From the NCBI GenBank assembly GCA_035236585.1, contig CP141139.1, forward strand, positions 38,573,217 to 38,637,216: DNA of 64,000 nt, given 5' to 3'. The stretch is from Warburgia ugandensis (taxonomy: Eukaryota > Streptophyta > Magnoliopsida > Canellales > Canellaceae). Shown here piece by piece: positions 1-12,868 of the stretch; the first letter of the stretch is position 1, and every line of letters begins with the position of its first letter. A program made the position numbers and the translations under genes. The notes below the pieces were generated by a model. It saw only the letters and a program-made list of their open reading frames with translations, was not told where the DNA came from and searched no databases.

Positions 1-89
1 TTATATTCCATGTGGCAATACAAATCTTATGTTCTGGAGATATCCTATTTACTATTGCCTTTCTCAACCACAATGGCATGAACTCATGT

Positions 90-296
90 CCACTTTTCAC
101 TACACCTGGTTGCTGATGCAACACATTGCTTTTGAGGGGATGCTCTAGTATCCCTTGCCTATTTTTCACTACACCCAGGATCCAATGTAGCGCGTCGCTT
201 CTAGGAGAATGCCCTAGCAACCCTTGCATATTTTTCACCACACTTGGGATCCGATGCAGCATGTCACTTATGGGGAACACCCTAGCTTGAGGGAAT
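90..296. repeat. Three tandem 69-bp units
   Basis: Three degenerate direct copies start near 90, 159 and 228. Each has a TTTTTCACYACAC-like start, a GGATCCRATG-like centre and a CCCTAGCAACCCTTGC-like end. The spacing of copies 2 and 3 is 69 bp. No coding potential is evident. The array starts close to the window edge, so more copies may lie upstream. Confidence 0.7.
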
Positions 297-321
297 GTCA
301 GTTTTCAATTCATGTCATCTT

Positions 322-603
322 AGGGTTGGCATAGTTATAAGAAGCTGAAGATGATTTTCATTTCTTCCTTACAAACTAATATACAAATTCATATTCATTT
401 GTAGTAGAAAATAAATAACAAAATTATCTTTAGCTTCACCCTTGTTGGCTGGCACCTGACACAAGGGTTGGCACATTTTAAGAAGTTGGAGATGATTTTC
501 ATTTCTTCCTCATAAGCTAATATACAATTGCATATTCATTTGTAAGAAAGAAATAACAAAATCATCTTCAACTTCTCCCTTGTCAACTAGCACCTGATGC
601 AAG
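322..603. repeat. Tandem duplication of a fold-back unit (about 142 bp each)
   Basis: Two copies begin at 322 and 464 with AGGGTTGGC. Each copy is itself an inverted repeat. In copy 1, 341-357 pairs with 421-437 (about 15 of 17 bases). In copy 2, 481-499 pairs with 558-576 (about 18 of 19 bases), around a loop of about 58 bp. This could be a duplicated small fold-back element or the decayed ends of a MITE. I see no clear target duplication. Confidence 0.65.
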
Positions 604-933
604 ACCCTCCTTTTTCATCTGGGCTTGGGACCGACATTGGCGGAGTTACCAAATCAGATTAAATCAATGGTTAATAAACATTGATATGTTAACCTATAGT
701 TTAAGAATAAGATTTAAATTGACAATCTATGGATCCAAACACATTAACAAGTGGATTCCAGTATGATCTTAGGATAGATTAAAAGACTAGTTGGTCATAA
801 ACTAAACGTTCAATTTAGAAGATTGGTTAATATATAATTGGTATGTTTTGATAAGAATCAATTAATGCAAAAGATGATTTACATGTATTATCTTAAATTT
901 TAAGTATAATCAAAGCATGTGAAACTTAGTTAT
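604..933. other. Unassigned AT-rich sequence
   Basis: I see no gene, repeat or element boundary in this stretch. Confidence 0.5.
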
Positions 934-2586
934 TGTAATAACCCTAATTTTTGAATTCCAATTCAAATGATTATGAATTAATTTTGATGAATGCAAATTG
1001 GAAATTTTTCATGTTTATGTTCCACACAATTGACCTTTTGAAAGACACCTAATTGAACCTCAAAACCTTATAATTTAAATTGTACACTGAAAAATGAATC
1101 CAACAACATAAAGAACACTAAAATATGCGATTAGATGGAGAGTTTATGGAGCTATGAATAAGGAGGACATTTATTTTTAAAAAAACAAATTTTCTTAAGG
1201 AGGGGGCCGAATTGATATTGGAAACCCTCCCACTTAAGTGAGAATGATAAAAAAGAGTAGATCTTCCCCAACTCAACACACATGTAGAAACTCGACGTGA
1301 AAGAAAACACAGAAGAAGAGGAAGAAGGGGAAGAAAAGGGAGAGAGGAAAAGAGGGAGGAAAGTGAGAAGTGAAGAGAAGAGGTGCTCACTAGAGAGAAG
1401 CCTTACTCGCCAGAGAAGACACATCACCCTAGAAAGGAGAAGAAGAAGGGTTTTGGGTGCTGAAGTTTGTAAGCCATCATTGGAGAAGATGACAGCTTGG
1501 ATTTGAGATCTGAGCCACTCATCTCACTCATCACAAACAACCTAACTAAAGCCCTTTGTTCATTGGGTGATTGGCAAGAAGTAGATGCTAGATTTTGGAA
1601 GAAATAGAATGTATGGTGACTCTACATTTTGGTGTGCAATCTATGAAAACAACCATCATCTACAATGATGTTAAGGAGTTAGAATTCATGTTACCGGTAA
1701 GATCTGTGAAAGCACAGTTCTTGATTTTGAAATGATGTTCTAGTCACCATATTATAGTGGGATTTGATAGAAAATTTAACAGTAGTTGGTGGTTTCCATA
1801 TTCTTAATTATTAACTTTTTCTATATTCCTACAAATTAATTAGGAGCTAGGCTCACCATTTTAGGTCATGTAAAAATGTTCTAGCATCATGATGCAACTT
1901 CATTGCCCATTATATTTTGGTGTGATTTCTTGGGAAACTTTGTGGCAACATATAAAGGCACCATTGTGTTTGTGGTACTTCTTAAGAAAGCATATAGATG
2001 ATAGTTAGAATCAGTGTGTATGTTAAAATAAAGCACATATTACTTCTTCACTTGCTCTACAGTTTGTGACTCCTAACCCCTTCTTGTATGTAGAAGACCA
2101 AGGCGTTATTGGGAACTAATGTAATATTTTGACTTAATATGACCTTTGCTTTATGGACATGTAAATTAAAATTATGATGGTGTGGCTGACTGGATTGATC
2201 CTAGTCTTGAACTCATCTTTCAGTTAAGTTAAAATTTAATTTCTTATACACCTTTCAATAGTGTATGCTTATGTTAATGGATGGAGCTAGAGTCTCCTTT
2301 AGTTTTATTTGACTTAAACTATGTTTATCAAGGGCATCACATTTGCATGAGTAAAAAGCGTAAGTTTGTAAAATAGAGGAGACTTTGCCTGATTTTTTGA
2401 TAAAAATGTAGCATTGATTTCTCTGAAAATCATAATTTTTATAAAAGAAACATGACACAAGATTTTTAAAAGTATTCTTATGAGAAATGTTTTCTATCAT
2501 TTGTTTTCTAAATAGTTTTCCAAACTCAACACCCCACAATCATTAAAGTTTAGTGACAAAGTGTTAGAAAAACCCTGGATGTCACA
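934..2586 (+). mobile_element. Probable solo LTR of another gypsy subfamily (1.65 kb)
   Basis: The left edge TGTAATAACCCTAATTTTT matches the LTR starts at 9970, 16317, 24809 and 50062. The right edge AAAAACCCTGGATGTCACA matches the LTR ends at 21042 and 29530. No primer site follows and no internal domain is present, so this would be a solo LTR. A purine-rich (GA) stretch lies at 1306-1390. The flanking pentamers GTTAT and GCAAT match at only 3 of 5 positions, so the target duplication is decayed or the boundary is wrong. Confidence 0.5.
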
Positions 2587-3713
2587 GCAATCATCTTGTG
2601 TTGCTTTTTACTTCATCAAATTGGAAATCAAATGATTGAACTTACACTTGAAATTACTATTATTACCTATTTATATCACTCAAATAAACTAGTATGAACT
2701 ACCCTATTAGACTGAAACTTATACGCATATGCCTATATCTAGTGGCACATTTAAAAGTTAAAGTCATTATGTAAACATAGCCTACTATTCAACCAAACAA
2801 CCAATTTAGGCATCGAGAATGAACCATTCATTAAAAACTTGTAACCCTCTCCCTCAGCTGAGTAGTGTAGACAAGTTAACTGAATTTGTAAAATTGGATT
2901 AGTATATTCATAATTTATTCATATTGTAATGTTGTCACCATTGATTATCTTCACTACATACGTATTTAAACTCTTTCTACAAAATGATGGGTGTGTGTGT
3001 GTGCTTGAGGACAAGTGATAACCAAGTTCTCAAAAATATAGAGGGACTAAAACTGAAGCAAATACATTCTTGTTTTTGTAGAAAATTGATGCAATTTCAA
3101 ATATGAAAAGTGACTAGATAATGATGCATATGTATGCTAGAACATGGAGACTTTAATGCTAGTTGCTTTAAGTGTAAGCTATCTTTCAAAAGGTAAAATA
3201 CTTGCAAATGTCAACAAAGTGGGGGACTATCTTAGAGAACAAATTCCCACAAGGAAAATAGGAATTTGATGCTTAGGATCATGCTTGTGTGAATGGTACA
3301 TAAATGATAGCTCTTTTATATTATTCATTGAACTTCAAAATTACTTGAGATTTATCATTTTCTATGATACAAGCATCTTGTGCATTCTTCTTAAGTTTTA
3401 ATTACATGTTTTATCTGTATTGTTAGTCCATACTTAGAGGTTTCCCTTCATTGATAAGTTTAATTGCATGCTATTTTAGGTTTAGGTTTCATTGCTTAAA
3501 GTTGTTGTATATTTAGAATAATTTAGTTTTAGGAAAGTTTAATTTTAAAAATATCTAAACTTAGAAAGTTTCTATTTTCATGCATGTTTTATTTGATTTG
3601 CTTTCGGTTTGTTTTCCACATGTATCATGTAGGTTTGTTTTCTTTAAATGGATTACATGGCCTTTTTTTTATTTCATTGTTCTAATATCATTGTGTTTTG
3701 CTTTGTAGTAACA
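2587..3713. other. Unassigned sequence upstream of a transposase pseudogene
   Basis: AT-rich, with a short (GT) run near 2992-3003 and no supported gene. Words such as TTAGAAAGTTTCT at 3563-3575 recall the Athila-like LTRs at 56400-56560, but I could not align a longer stretch. It may be non-coding sequence of the transposon whose pseudogene follows. Confidence 0.4.
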
Positions 3714-4500
3714 ATGACACATGAACAAGATCAAAATGAAGAATACGGGCACAATGAAGAGCATGAACAAGAGGCCAACATGGGCACTACTCAAAAGAGA
3801 AAGGCCAGAGGGTGAACAACAATGGAAAAAGTTATCAAGAGAAAGTCCAAAGGAATTAAAGAAACTATCCAATACAATAGTAGGGGGCAAGAGATAGGTG
3901 AGAATGTTGCCTCTTATAGCACTTTTCTCTACTCCATCATAAGAAGCATGGTTTCTATCACATTTGTGGACTGGATACTTGTGCAATGCTCAACAAAAGA
4001 TTCAGTAGGGGAAATGATGAAGTCAAGTCAACATTAATAGCATGTATTATATAATTTATAATATAGGTTATTTTCAAATATAGTGATTTGCTTTGTACTT
4101 TGTAGACTACTTTTGACGTGCTTGAGCAGAAGAAGATGCATACTTTATAAGGAGCTAGTGAGCAATGGAGAAAATGGAAGAATTACTTTTTTCACAATTA
4201 CATAGCTCCATATGTCTATGATTCGTCAAGGTTTAGACAGTGCTTGCCATTTTACTCTGACATCATTGCCTCGGATGTGTGGAATGCATTTCTATAGAAA
4301 AGCATATTCGTTGAATTTGTGGTATGTGTAGAAATGATGCTTCATTTAATTAATTACATGTATCATCCAATTATTACACTTGATTATGTATGCACAAATG
4401 TGCAGGCAAAGTGTGAAAGAGGAAAATGGGTGCATGAAACTAATATGTAGCACCACTTCTCTAGGTTGGGCTAGGCTCATTTACAGGGGGCAGAGTAAGC
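3714..4500 (+). pseudogene. En/Spm-type (transposase_24-like) transposon protein, decayed
   Basis: A reading frame from the ATG at 3714 runs through a KRKARG stretch, a stop codon (TGA where relatives have an Arg codon, consistent with CGA decay), then a segment from 3822 containing YNSRGQEIGEN. That segment resembles the 'PVEYNxxGQPVGEN' region of plant Ptta/En/Spm transposon proteins. After a gap, codons at about 4150-4320 give EQWRKWKNYFF, the Trp-rich segment of the same family. A donor-like GTATGT near 4321 and an acceptor-like TGTGCAG near 4405 flank a likely intron. The following exon gives AKCERGKWVHETN with two stops. These proteins occur in En/Spm-like transposons of plants, often upstream of a Ulp1-type protease domain, which is what follows here. 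Exon limits are approximate. The gene is dead: several stops and no continuous frame. Confidence 0.65.
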
Positions 4501-5490
4501 ATTTGTGACAATTTATCTCTTTCAAATTAATGCTACTATATTTATATACATTTTTTTCTCTTATTATAGTGTCTTGTTTGGAAGCAAAAGAAAGCTAAGA
4601 CTATGGAAACCATTGATTGCTCCATCCTTTAGAAGATGGTACATTTTGTGGATCGTACTAGCCAAACAATCTTAAATGAAACTACTACACAAATTGCTTC
4701 TTGCATTTTAAGCAGTTCCACCTATATATCAATTTTATACAATTAATTTTATTACATGATCAAATTTTCTAATTGAATTTTGAAGGACATTCTTACCTAA
4801 GAAAGCTCAAGTACAGGAATTCTAAGCAGCAATATTACCAGTGAGGACATCCTGTATAGGAACTGAAATTCATAAAAATAAGTAGGACACAATTCTGGAG
4901 GATCAATGAAAGTCTCTTAATCAAATTCATAAAAATAAGTAGGACACGATATGTATCTTATCATACTACTTGCCTCAACAATAATTTTTAGCTAGAGACT
5001 TCAATTTAATTATTTATTAACTTTATATGATTAATTAAAACAACATGCACCATCAAGGTCACCCACCATTGCACCATCACCTATTGTCACACCAATAGAA
5101 TAGATACTTGCATATATGATTGTTACAATTCCATCATAAATTAGGCCCTCTTCATTGATTGATATTATTTAGCTAAATTTTTTTACAACTTTTACAACAA
5201 TCATCTAAGGATTGTGTGGAAGTCCCACCTAACATTCCTTGATCCCTACAGTTAATGTACGATCTCATCAACAAGGATAGGGAAATCAACCCCATATGAA
5301 TCAAGGAGAAAGTGCTTGTTGAGGACATTATTGAAGTGCCACTTATGGTAGAGGACCTATCAGGAGTTTGCCTACAGGATCAACTCGAGCATCCACATTG
5401 TCTCCTACATGGGGTATATGCACATATTTTCTTATAATATATTTGACATTATGTGTTATATTTTCATGGTATATGTAATAATTTTTTCTT
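4501..5490 (+). other. Probable introns and eroded exons between the transposase and protease parts
   Basis: Mostly AT-rich. Short Lys-rich coding-like scraps occur near 4570-4640 and 5220-5420. A phrase of about 28 bp containing AAATTCATAAAAATAAGTAG occurs twice (about 4866 and 4923). I could not place confident exon limits. Confidence 0.35.
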
Positions 5491-5499
5491 TTATGTAGA

Positions 5500-6312
5500 T
5501 TCTTGAATGATGCAACTAGCCTTTTTGAGGGTGAGGGTACACTTTACTAGTTCCTTGACCCCAGCATTATTTTTAGAGCAACGAAGCAATGGCTAATAAC
5601 GAGGCGTGCTCATGATATTTTACCAGGCTTCTTTTTGAGGGTGAGGGTACACTTTACTAGTTCCTTAACCCCAACATCATTTCTAAAGTTGGAGAACAAT
5701 GGCCAATAGAGAGGCGTGTTCATGATATTTTACCAAGCTTCTTCTAGTGATCTAAATTGGGCTTAATGATTCCCTACAATAGGGAGTAAGTTTTAATTTT
5801 CTTTTTTTCATGCCAATTTATTCCATACTTAGAGATTATCATCTTTAATTACAATTCATATGACTATCTATATAGGACTCATTGGATGCTGCTCATTTTG
5901 GATGTGCATAGTGGGCATGCTTTCTTTATTTATTCTTGTGCATCATACATCTATCCTATCCTTGTAGAAATTATAAATAATTAAGCTTTCATTCTTTTCA
6001 TGTATTATGTGTGGATAAATAATTTGTTATTCATCTATAATGCATTTGAAATTTAAATTTATAGAGTATAGTTTGAATGGACTAATCTGACTAAGAATGT
6101 ACAACCTCTGAAACTCACTTGGAAGAATGGCAAGGTATAGAAAATAGTAATTACTCTATTTTACCACTAATTAAACTTACAATATTACAAATGATATTTA
6201 AGGATTCTTTTTGTTGTGCTTATTGCACAATGCCCTAGACAATAGTCTAATTGTGAGTGCAAGTACTATGTGTTGAGATACATAAAGACCCTAATATTCA
6301 ATGGTGTTGATG
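5500..6312 (+). pseudogene. Ulp1-type cysteine protease domain of the same transposon, decayed
   Basis: Three family landmarks appear in order. At 5740-5775 a frame gives LMIPYNRE, like the 'LIPYN' strand of plant transposon Ulp1 domains. After an intron-like gap, 5877-5985 gives THWMLLILDVHSG, containing the catalytic HW motif and an Asp-containing strand. At about 6223-6310 a frame gives AQCPRQ, a stop, then SNCECKYYVLRYIK, matching the family's 'CPRQ..SxxCGYYVMRYI' active-site region. The Cys before the conserved YYV strand is kept, but the following Gly is Lys and a TAG stop sits two residues after the Arg. Ulp1-like C48 proteases are carried by many plant En/Spm and MULE elements and may process proteins or SUMO conjugates; this copy cannot. 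It is probably the 3' part of the gene starting at 3714. Confidence 0.65.
5521..5740 (+). repeat. 110-bp tandem duplication inside the protease pseudogene
   Basis: The phrase CTTTTTGAGGGTGAGGGTAC starts at 5521 and again at 5631. Both copies run through the same exon-like segment, which translates to words such as FLDPSII and RRAHDIL, and differ at scattered positions. The copies have diverged, so the duplication is not recent. Confidence 0.8.
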
Positions 6313-6624
6313 TCTCCTAATTAAGCAAGGTAAGCCACTTTTAACTTTTCATAATCTTATATTTTTTCATAGATTCTTATGGAGCTAATTAAAAGAACGT
6401 GACTTGAATTAAACATGTTGTATTACACGCTATTTGCTTTTTGAATGGGCAAATAAGAAGAGTTATCCAAAGTAAACCTCGATGAAATATGAAGCGAATG
6501 GCTTGAGTATATACTAAGTTCGAATTAGAATAGTTGGAGTAACTACATGAATGTAGAATACATAATACAATATTTTATTCATTCACTTGTATGTGTTCTT
6601 TTAGTTTTGATTATTTTCTTTGAA

Positions 6625-6647
6625 ATATATATATATATATATATATA
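6625..6647. repeat. (AT)n microsatellite
   Basis: About 23 bp of uninterrupted AT repeat. Confidence 0.9.
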
Positions 6648-7068
6648 AGCTATGAATGAATGGAAACTTGGAGTGTGGGAGTAAATGAGTAAGTATGGAT
6701 GAAGTGAATTTTGAGCAAGTAATTGAAGTGAATATGGGGGTTGGTTTTCAATATATTCATTAAATTATATAACTTTTATGGGATGATAAATGAGGGTAAC
6801 TTAGAGTGTGAAAGTAAATGAGAATGTGTATAAATTTACAAATGAAGTGAATGTGGATGTTGTAGTGAATGCATGTATTCTGGTCTCTTTTATGAAGTAT
6901 TTTCAAAATATATGTGGATGGATAATAATGAATTTGGATGTTTTGTACCCAATGTGGAAGTGAATGTGTGTTTGTTTTTCATGTGTATAAAGATTGTAAG
7001 AAAATTGTATGAGATGTTATATTGAATGTATATAGGAAGCAGTGCTTGGAATGTAAAAAAAACAAAAT

Positions 7069-7107
7069 CACTTTTGAAGTCATTTAGATCTCAAAACTTC
7101 AAAAGTG
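7069..7107. repeat. Perfect 12-bp inverted repeat (fold-back)
   Basis: CACTTTTGAAGT at 7069-7080 is the exact reverse complement of ACTTCAAAAGTG at 7096-7107, with a 15-bp loop. Related words (ACTTTTAAAGTC, ACTTTTGAAGTC) recur to about 7175. The word type resembles hAT-like MITEs of plants, but no element ends were found. Confidence 0.55.
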
Positions 7108-9964
7108 CTTCACTTTTAAAGTCATTTATCTAAACAACTTTAAAAAATTTTGACTTTTGAAGTCGACTCAATAGAAGTCATTTTTTAACCAACTTCTATT
7201 ATCATTTTTTACCAACTTTAAAATCCCCTTGTGTAGTAGTGTGTGAAAAATAATATATGAAATTAGAAAGTGGAAAGATAAGAAAACTTGGAAAGAGTGT
7301 GTCAATGAAGGAAATTGAGAATGGAATAGGAAATAATGTGAGGTGCATGCAAATTTAGCATGGAAGGATCCATGTGTGCAACTTAGACAATGGAAAGTGT
7401 GTGTGTGTGTGTTTCTAAATGGAAAGTAGAATTCTTACACTACATGCAACTATGATGACTAATTCTAGAATGATATGCATGAATTTCTTAAAATAAGAAT
7501 ACTTTCTAAATCAAATGGACTACTATGCATGAAGTTTCTAAACTTTCCTAGAAAATAAGCAATGAGAAATAGGAAGTCAAACATGGGTTTCTAAATTACA
7601 AAAGTCCTACTTCTAAGCTAGGAAAGTGCTAGATCTAAGAATTTACCATGCAAATACTTTCTAAAATGGATCTAAAGAATCCTAAAATATTTTTAATGTA
7701 TATTTAAAGAAAATTAACAACTTTTTTAAACTAAAAAGCAAGGGATCCAGGTCTTAAGGATGAACACTAAAATTAGAAACTACCTATTTCTAAATTTGGG
7801 AACTTCTTGAAAATATGAAAACTAAACATGCTAAATGGGAAACTATGTTGCAAACTAAATCTATGAAGTAAATAAAACCAAGGAAACAAAGTTATCATGT
7901 AAATCTATCAAGAATGCAATGTAAGCATGCTACTAAAGATGTCATGAAAGTGATCATGAAAAAGACACATCCACTAAAACTTACTAAGATTTCTTGAAAC
8001 CCTTATGCTTGTATGCTTGTAAAGCCTAATGGTATGCATCTATACTACTCTATGATGAAAGGAATTACCATGCAAAACATGAATTATAAAGCATGTAAAG
8101 ATTAGAAACTACCGTGCAAAACTAAGGACACACTATAAGTAATCCATGCATGCAAATCTAACTACCATGAAGGATGATGCATGCAACTACATTAGCAATA
8201 TAAATAAGAAAAATCTAGATGAATGGATGCTTGAAGAAGGTGAATGGAAAAGATATAATATTGTAGCAAAAGAAAAAAGAAAAAATAGCAAGAAAAGGAA
8301 TTGGACTTAAGTTGAGACCCTACCTTTATCTCCAAGGAATATGATCACGGAAGCTTGAAGGGAGCTTGTGTCAGGGTGATCTTCCTGCCTCTATTTGTCC
8401 TTTGATTTGGCTATGCACTTAAGGGAAAGTTGAGAGATGGGTTTTCCTTCTATTTAACCTTTTATTTAAAGAGTTTTAGAAGAAGGAAGACCTAGTAATG
8501 GAAGGTTAGCATTTAAAGGAAGAAAGAATGGATGGTTGAGATAGTTTGGATGATGAGGAGAGGAGGAGAGAGATAGGAAGGCATGGAAATCAAGTGGAAG
8601 GTGGTATTTTACTTAAAATCAAAGTGCAAAGTTAATTGGACTTGGAAAGTGGGGAAGGGAAAGGAATAAGGGTGGTTAGGAAGGTAGTTTTGGTGGGATA
8701 GGAAACTAGCTAGCTTAGGAGGGAAGGAATGGAGTAAGATTAGGAGGAAAACTAGGAAGTTAGATGAGATTAGAGATTGGATAAGGTGAGAAGAATGGAA
8801 ACCATGGGAATGTGTTGGAGTTTCTAATTTTTGAAGTGAATGTGATCCATTAGATTTTAATCAATGGTGGAGATCCTAGAACTTTGATTTGACTTATCAA
8901 CAAGTGCTAAGTGGTTAGGGTTTTTTTTTTATCTTTTTAGTGTTTCTTTCTTGGTCCTTAGGTCATCATTATCCTATATTGTATGGCTGAAATTTGTTTG
9001 GAGTAATCTTATCCAAATAGATCTTCTTTTAAGGCTTATTTACTCTCTACCATTGGATTGGACTACCCTAAAGTATTTGACCTAAATTCCCTAAAGATTT
9101 CCTCATTCACTCTAAGTTTTTCAGGTTTTTATTCTAGCTAATAGCATTCTACATAGGTGGGATGTTTTTTTCCATATTTTTAGGGATCTCCTTTCCTTGA
9201 ATTTAGGTCAGCAGCTCTATGAAAACTCTTACACCAATAGACTTCCACTTTGATCTTTATTGCAATCTAGCTTCTTATTGGTCCATCATTGTTTGAAAAT
9301 GCCTTACTTGGCTGCTTAGGACATGTATCTACAAGGGTAGATTTTGACCTTTAAGTACTTAAATTGTAAGATGACTTTCAACAATAGATTTGTCATAAAT
9401 AGTCTCTCTCTTCTTTTCATTATTTTCTCCACCAATCAATTTATTTATTTATATTTTCCGCTTGTAATTGCTTAGTAATAACCACATTTTTATGTAAATT
9501 TCATGCTTCCCCTTAAGTGGTCCATTCCTTTGGTTGAGTAGGAGAGAGAAAGTAAGAAATAAGTCTCCCATGGGCCTAGTCTTCTGCTTGTTTCTATTTC
9601 AAAAGCTTCTATTGTATATGGTCTCATTGTATGTGATTTGAGCTTTCTTTAGAAGCTTTCTAAGGTGGTGGTAGGCTTGAATGTTTGCTTAGGAAGTTCT
9701 GTCACCTTACTTTAATACGAACACCCTATTTTGATTCGAATGGGCTCAATATTCCATTTGGGCTTTCTAATTGCTCTAACTTTAATTTTGGCATGCAATG
9801 ATCATTTTGAACTCTCTAAATTCATGAATGGAATATATGAGTCAACAATATAGTTTGGTTAGTGAAGTTGCTCTTTTAAGGGTAAAATGGTTAATTTTCT
9901 TTTTTCATTTCTACCGTAGACCTGTGAAAATGTAGAATTCACCCTAATTAGTGATAGTTAAGTG

Positions 9965-9969
9965 ATTTA
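9965..9969. repeat. Target site duplication ATTTA (left)
   Basis: Identical to 15065-15069 on the other side of solo LTR A. Confidence 0.85.
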
Positions 9970-10528
9970 TGTAATAACCCAATTTTTATGAACATAATTG
10001 AATTATTAAAAATTAAAAGTGGAACTAGAACTTTGAGTTCTAGGAAAATTATTCTTTTATAAAAATAAAATCAAGATTTTAAACTTGAATATTTGTAATG
10101 TACTCCAAAAACTAATCAAAATACTTGAGTACATCAAATTCTAAGTTCAAATGAAAATTTCTTATTTTTCTTTATTTTTATAAATAAAAGGGTAAAATAG
10201 TGATTTCACTCATAACCGATACCTAAGGCGTCAAATTTTGGAATGTACTCAGAAAACCAATCAAAACGATGCTAAGTACGCTCAGTTCTGAGTTCATAGG
10301 AATAAACCCTATTTTTCTCTATTTTTAGAATTAAAAGGGCAAAATAATATTTTCACAACTATGTGGGGCCACAAGGTGGTCCAATGGTCTGGAAGACCAA
10401 CATCGTGAGTCAAACCACTACCATCTAGTAGTGAAGAAGGAGGTGGTAGTAGGAATCCAATGCCAATTTAATAATAAAAAAATGAAACATAATTATGACA
10501 TGTAATCATAAAAAAATTAAAAAATCCC

Positions 10529-10536
10529 TTTAAATA
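10529..10536 (+). promoter_or_regulatory. TATA-like box of solo LTR A
   Basis: TTTAAATA at the place where the other LTR copies carry TATAAATA, about 560 bp into the LTR. Confidence 0.5.
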
Positions 10537-12487
10537 GCACATAAAATTTCCCAAAAGAATTTTCTAATGTTCTTCACAAGGTCCCCTACAATGTTCCAAA
10601 ATCATAGCTCAAAACTCCCCCTCCATATTCCTCATTTCTCTCTTTTTTCCTCTCTTTCTCTTCTTTCTTAGGGGGCGTGTCTCCAAACGCACCCTGGGTA
10701 GACAATTCATGTCTGTTTGAAAGAGCGTCTAAGGATAAGTCATCCCAAACAAACTAGGTTTTTTCTTGAGAAACCCTAATCCAATTAGCCATGGATTTCC
10801 ACCTGTTACAATCAAATCTCCACCATTAGATCAGTTTGAACTGAGGTGATCTACAGAAGCCCTTTGATTCCATGATGATCCAACAGCTGGATCATTGGAA
10901 TATCCAAAACGAAAAAGGAACATTGGATTGGTACCATCTCTAGCAGATTTTACGGTTTAATTCAGTCAATGTAGCTGGTGAAAAATGATCATGGACTATT
11001 GGATCTCTTCAATACATGGAGATCTACAAAAGCCCCAAGGTCTCACTCCATCTCCAACAATGGTGAAGGAGGAATATACTCTGTATACTTCATCGGCAAC
11101 TGGGTTTTCTTTCACCAATATTTTTCTCCTTCGGTGAATTTCCCTTCACCGAACTGCCCACCACTTCACCCCCTTTCATTTCTGGCATCCCCTGGGTGAT
11201 TTCTTGCCATCCCTAATCTCCTTCGGCCACTGCTCCATTGGAAACAATGTATCTGACAATGGATGGCGAGATCTCCATCTTTGATAGCTCAGAAGTAAAT
11301 TCTAAGCCATTGGATGGAATCCTACGGCCCAAAAACTCCAAGAGGTGAAATCTTAGCTCTTGATTGTAAGGATTAGAGGGTGATCCAAGGTTAGGTGATC
11401 CACTAGTCCAGATTGGACCATCTTGCCCATAGCTGATCACTGTTTTCTGTTGGAATGATCTCAGCCGTTCAATTTTTGAACTGAAATCTTGTTTCTTCAA
11501 TTAAGAGCTCAATTTAGCTCTGATTTTAGATCTAAAAGTTTTTATAGATTCCTTGTTACTTGTATAAGGTATTGAACTCAAAAAAGTTATGTTTTGATGC
11601 ATGTAAAATTTTGTTAATAAAGAAAAGTATTACTAATTCCTATGATCAGTGAAATTTGGAATGATCAGACTTTATAATTCTGATCTACTGATGATCTTAT
11701 GATTTTAGAACATGGAATCAATGGTTAGAAGTAACAGATCTATGTTTAATTAAGAAACCTAGCCTTAAAAGAAGAAAAATCATAAAAATGAGCATGGATC
11801 TTTGTGATCTGATTAATCAAGCATGATCAAACCTTTTAAAATAGTTTATATGATGATCTAAATGTATAATTACAATAATTAAATGGTTGGATGTAATTTA
11901 TTTTCCAAATCTTAACCCTTAAAAGTAGTAAAATCCATAAAAGTGAATGGTAATCTCCTTGATTAGTTTCACCAAGGATGATTGAACAATGTGGATGTAT
12001 TTGGATGAGGATATAAAGTTAATATCATATGGATTGATGGTCTTGATGATGATAATTTGGGATAGATTAAGATCTATACCCTTAAATTGGATAAAATGGC
12101 TTAAGTTCTTCTTGATCAATTGGATTGAGAAGGATCAGATGCATCAATGATCTAGTAATAAAATCACATTAATAAAATGTATTAGATCTAAAGGAAAATG
12201 AAAGATCAATATCTAAACCTTAAATGGGATGAAAAATGAATAGAAATCAAATATGACTGTTGGATCATGATGAACAGTTATGGCATGTTAAATTTTCATT
12301 TGAATTATAGAATGATATTGTAAATTTCTTTTATTGCTTAGTAGATTTAATTTTTAGATTTACGTATTTATTTATTTATTTATTTACGCATTAATGCTTA
12401 TGTTATGTAAATTACATTGAAAATGTAATTAAATGAAAATTAGAGTTGAAGGACATTTACATGGAATGAATGACATGGACTTAATGA

Positions 12488-12868
12488 TAGTAAGGGCTAT
12501 AGTTAGTAGCACAATATAAGGATTATCAAATCCTTGGCCCAAACTAGGAGAATAATAATCCCCGTGAATGACATTTTAAATGTTCATGGACTTAATTAAA
12601 ATCAATTAGAAAGAGTACTTAGGGTTAAATTGTTCATAGGAACCTTATGAAAAGTTAAGCTAAGGTCACTCTTGTGAATGTTGAACATGGTAGTTAAGGG
12701 GGTTTTCTAATAGAGCCTCTCTCTTCCCCTACCTTCTATTGACGTTTGTGAGGTCTAAATGCCTCCTTATGAAGTAACCACTTTGTATTCAGCCATTCAA
12801 CTAGTAAGCCTTAATCAATTGGAAATAAGATGAGTTGTCTAGACTTAGGATGAAATAAGCTATCTTCC
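12488..12868 (+). other. Conserved LTR module M1 in solo LTR A
   Basis: Copy of the ~390-bp block shared by all LARD-type LTRs here and by the Athila-like leader at 57388-57790. It contains the AAGGATT/AATCCTT hairpin, the following GGCCCA, and the TTGACGTTTGTGAGGTCT phrase. Confidence 0.75.

Larger units (their letters stand above)
6313..9969. other. Long AT-rich stretch without a recognisable gene
   Basis: No coding region is supported. It holds an (AT) tract at 6625-6647, a (GT) run near 7400, a perfect inverted repeat at 7069-7107, and long stretches (about 7440-8300) rich in words such as TTTCTAAA and GGAAACTA. These words recall the Athila-like LTRs in reverse orientation, but I could not align it with confidence. 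It may contain diverged LTR remains. Confidence 0.4.

Noticed and set aside
90..603. CRISPR-like array
   Set aside because: Repeats are few, long, degenerate and directly abutting, without spacers, in a plant genome.
1297..1506. Glu/Arg/Lys-rich frame of 69 codons
   Set aside because: It comes from a purine-rich GA tract within the probable solo LTR; no homology signal.
929..2591. GTTAT/GCAAT as a target duplication for the 934-2586 LTR
   Set aside because: Only 3 of 5 bases match, so I kept the solo LTR call on end motifs alone and lowered its confidence.
7250..9300. A reverse Athila-like LTR
   Set aside because: Word usage is similar, but I could not line up a series of landmarks in order as for 59256-61869.
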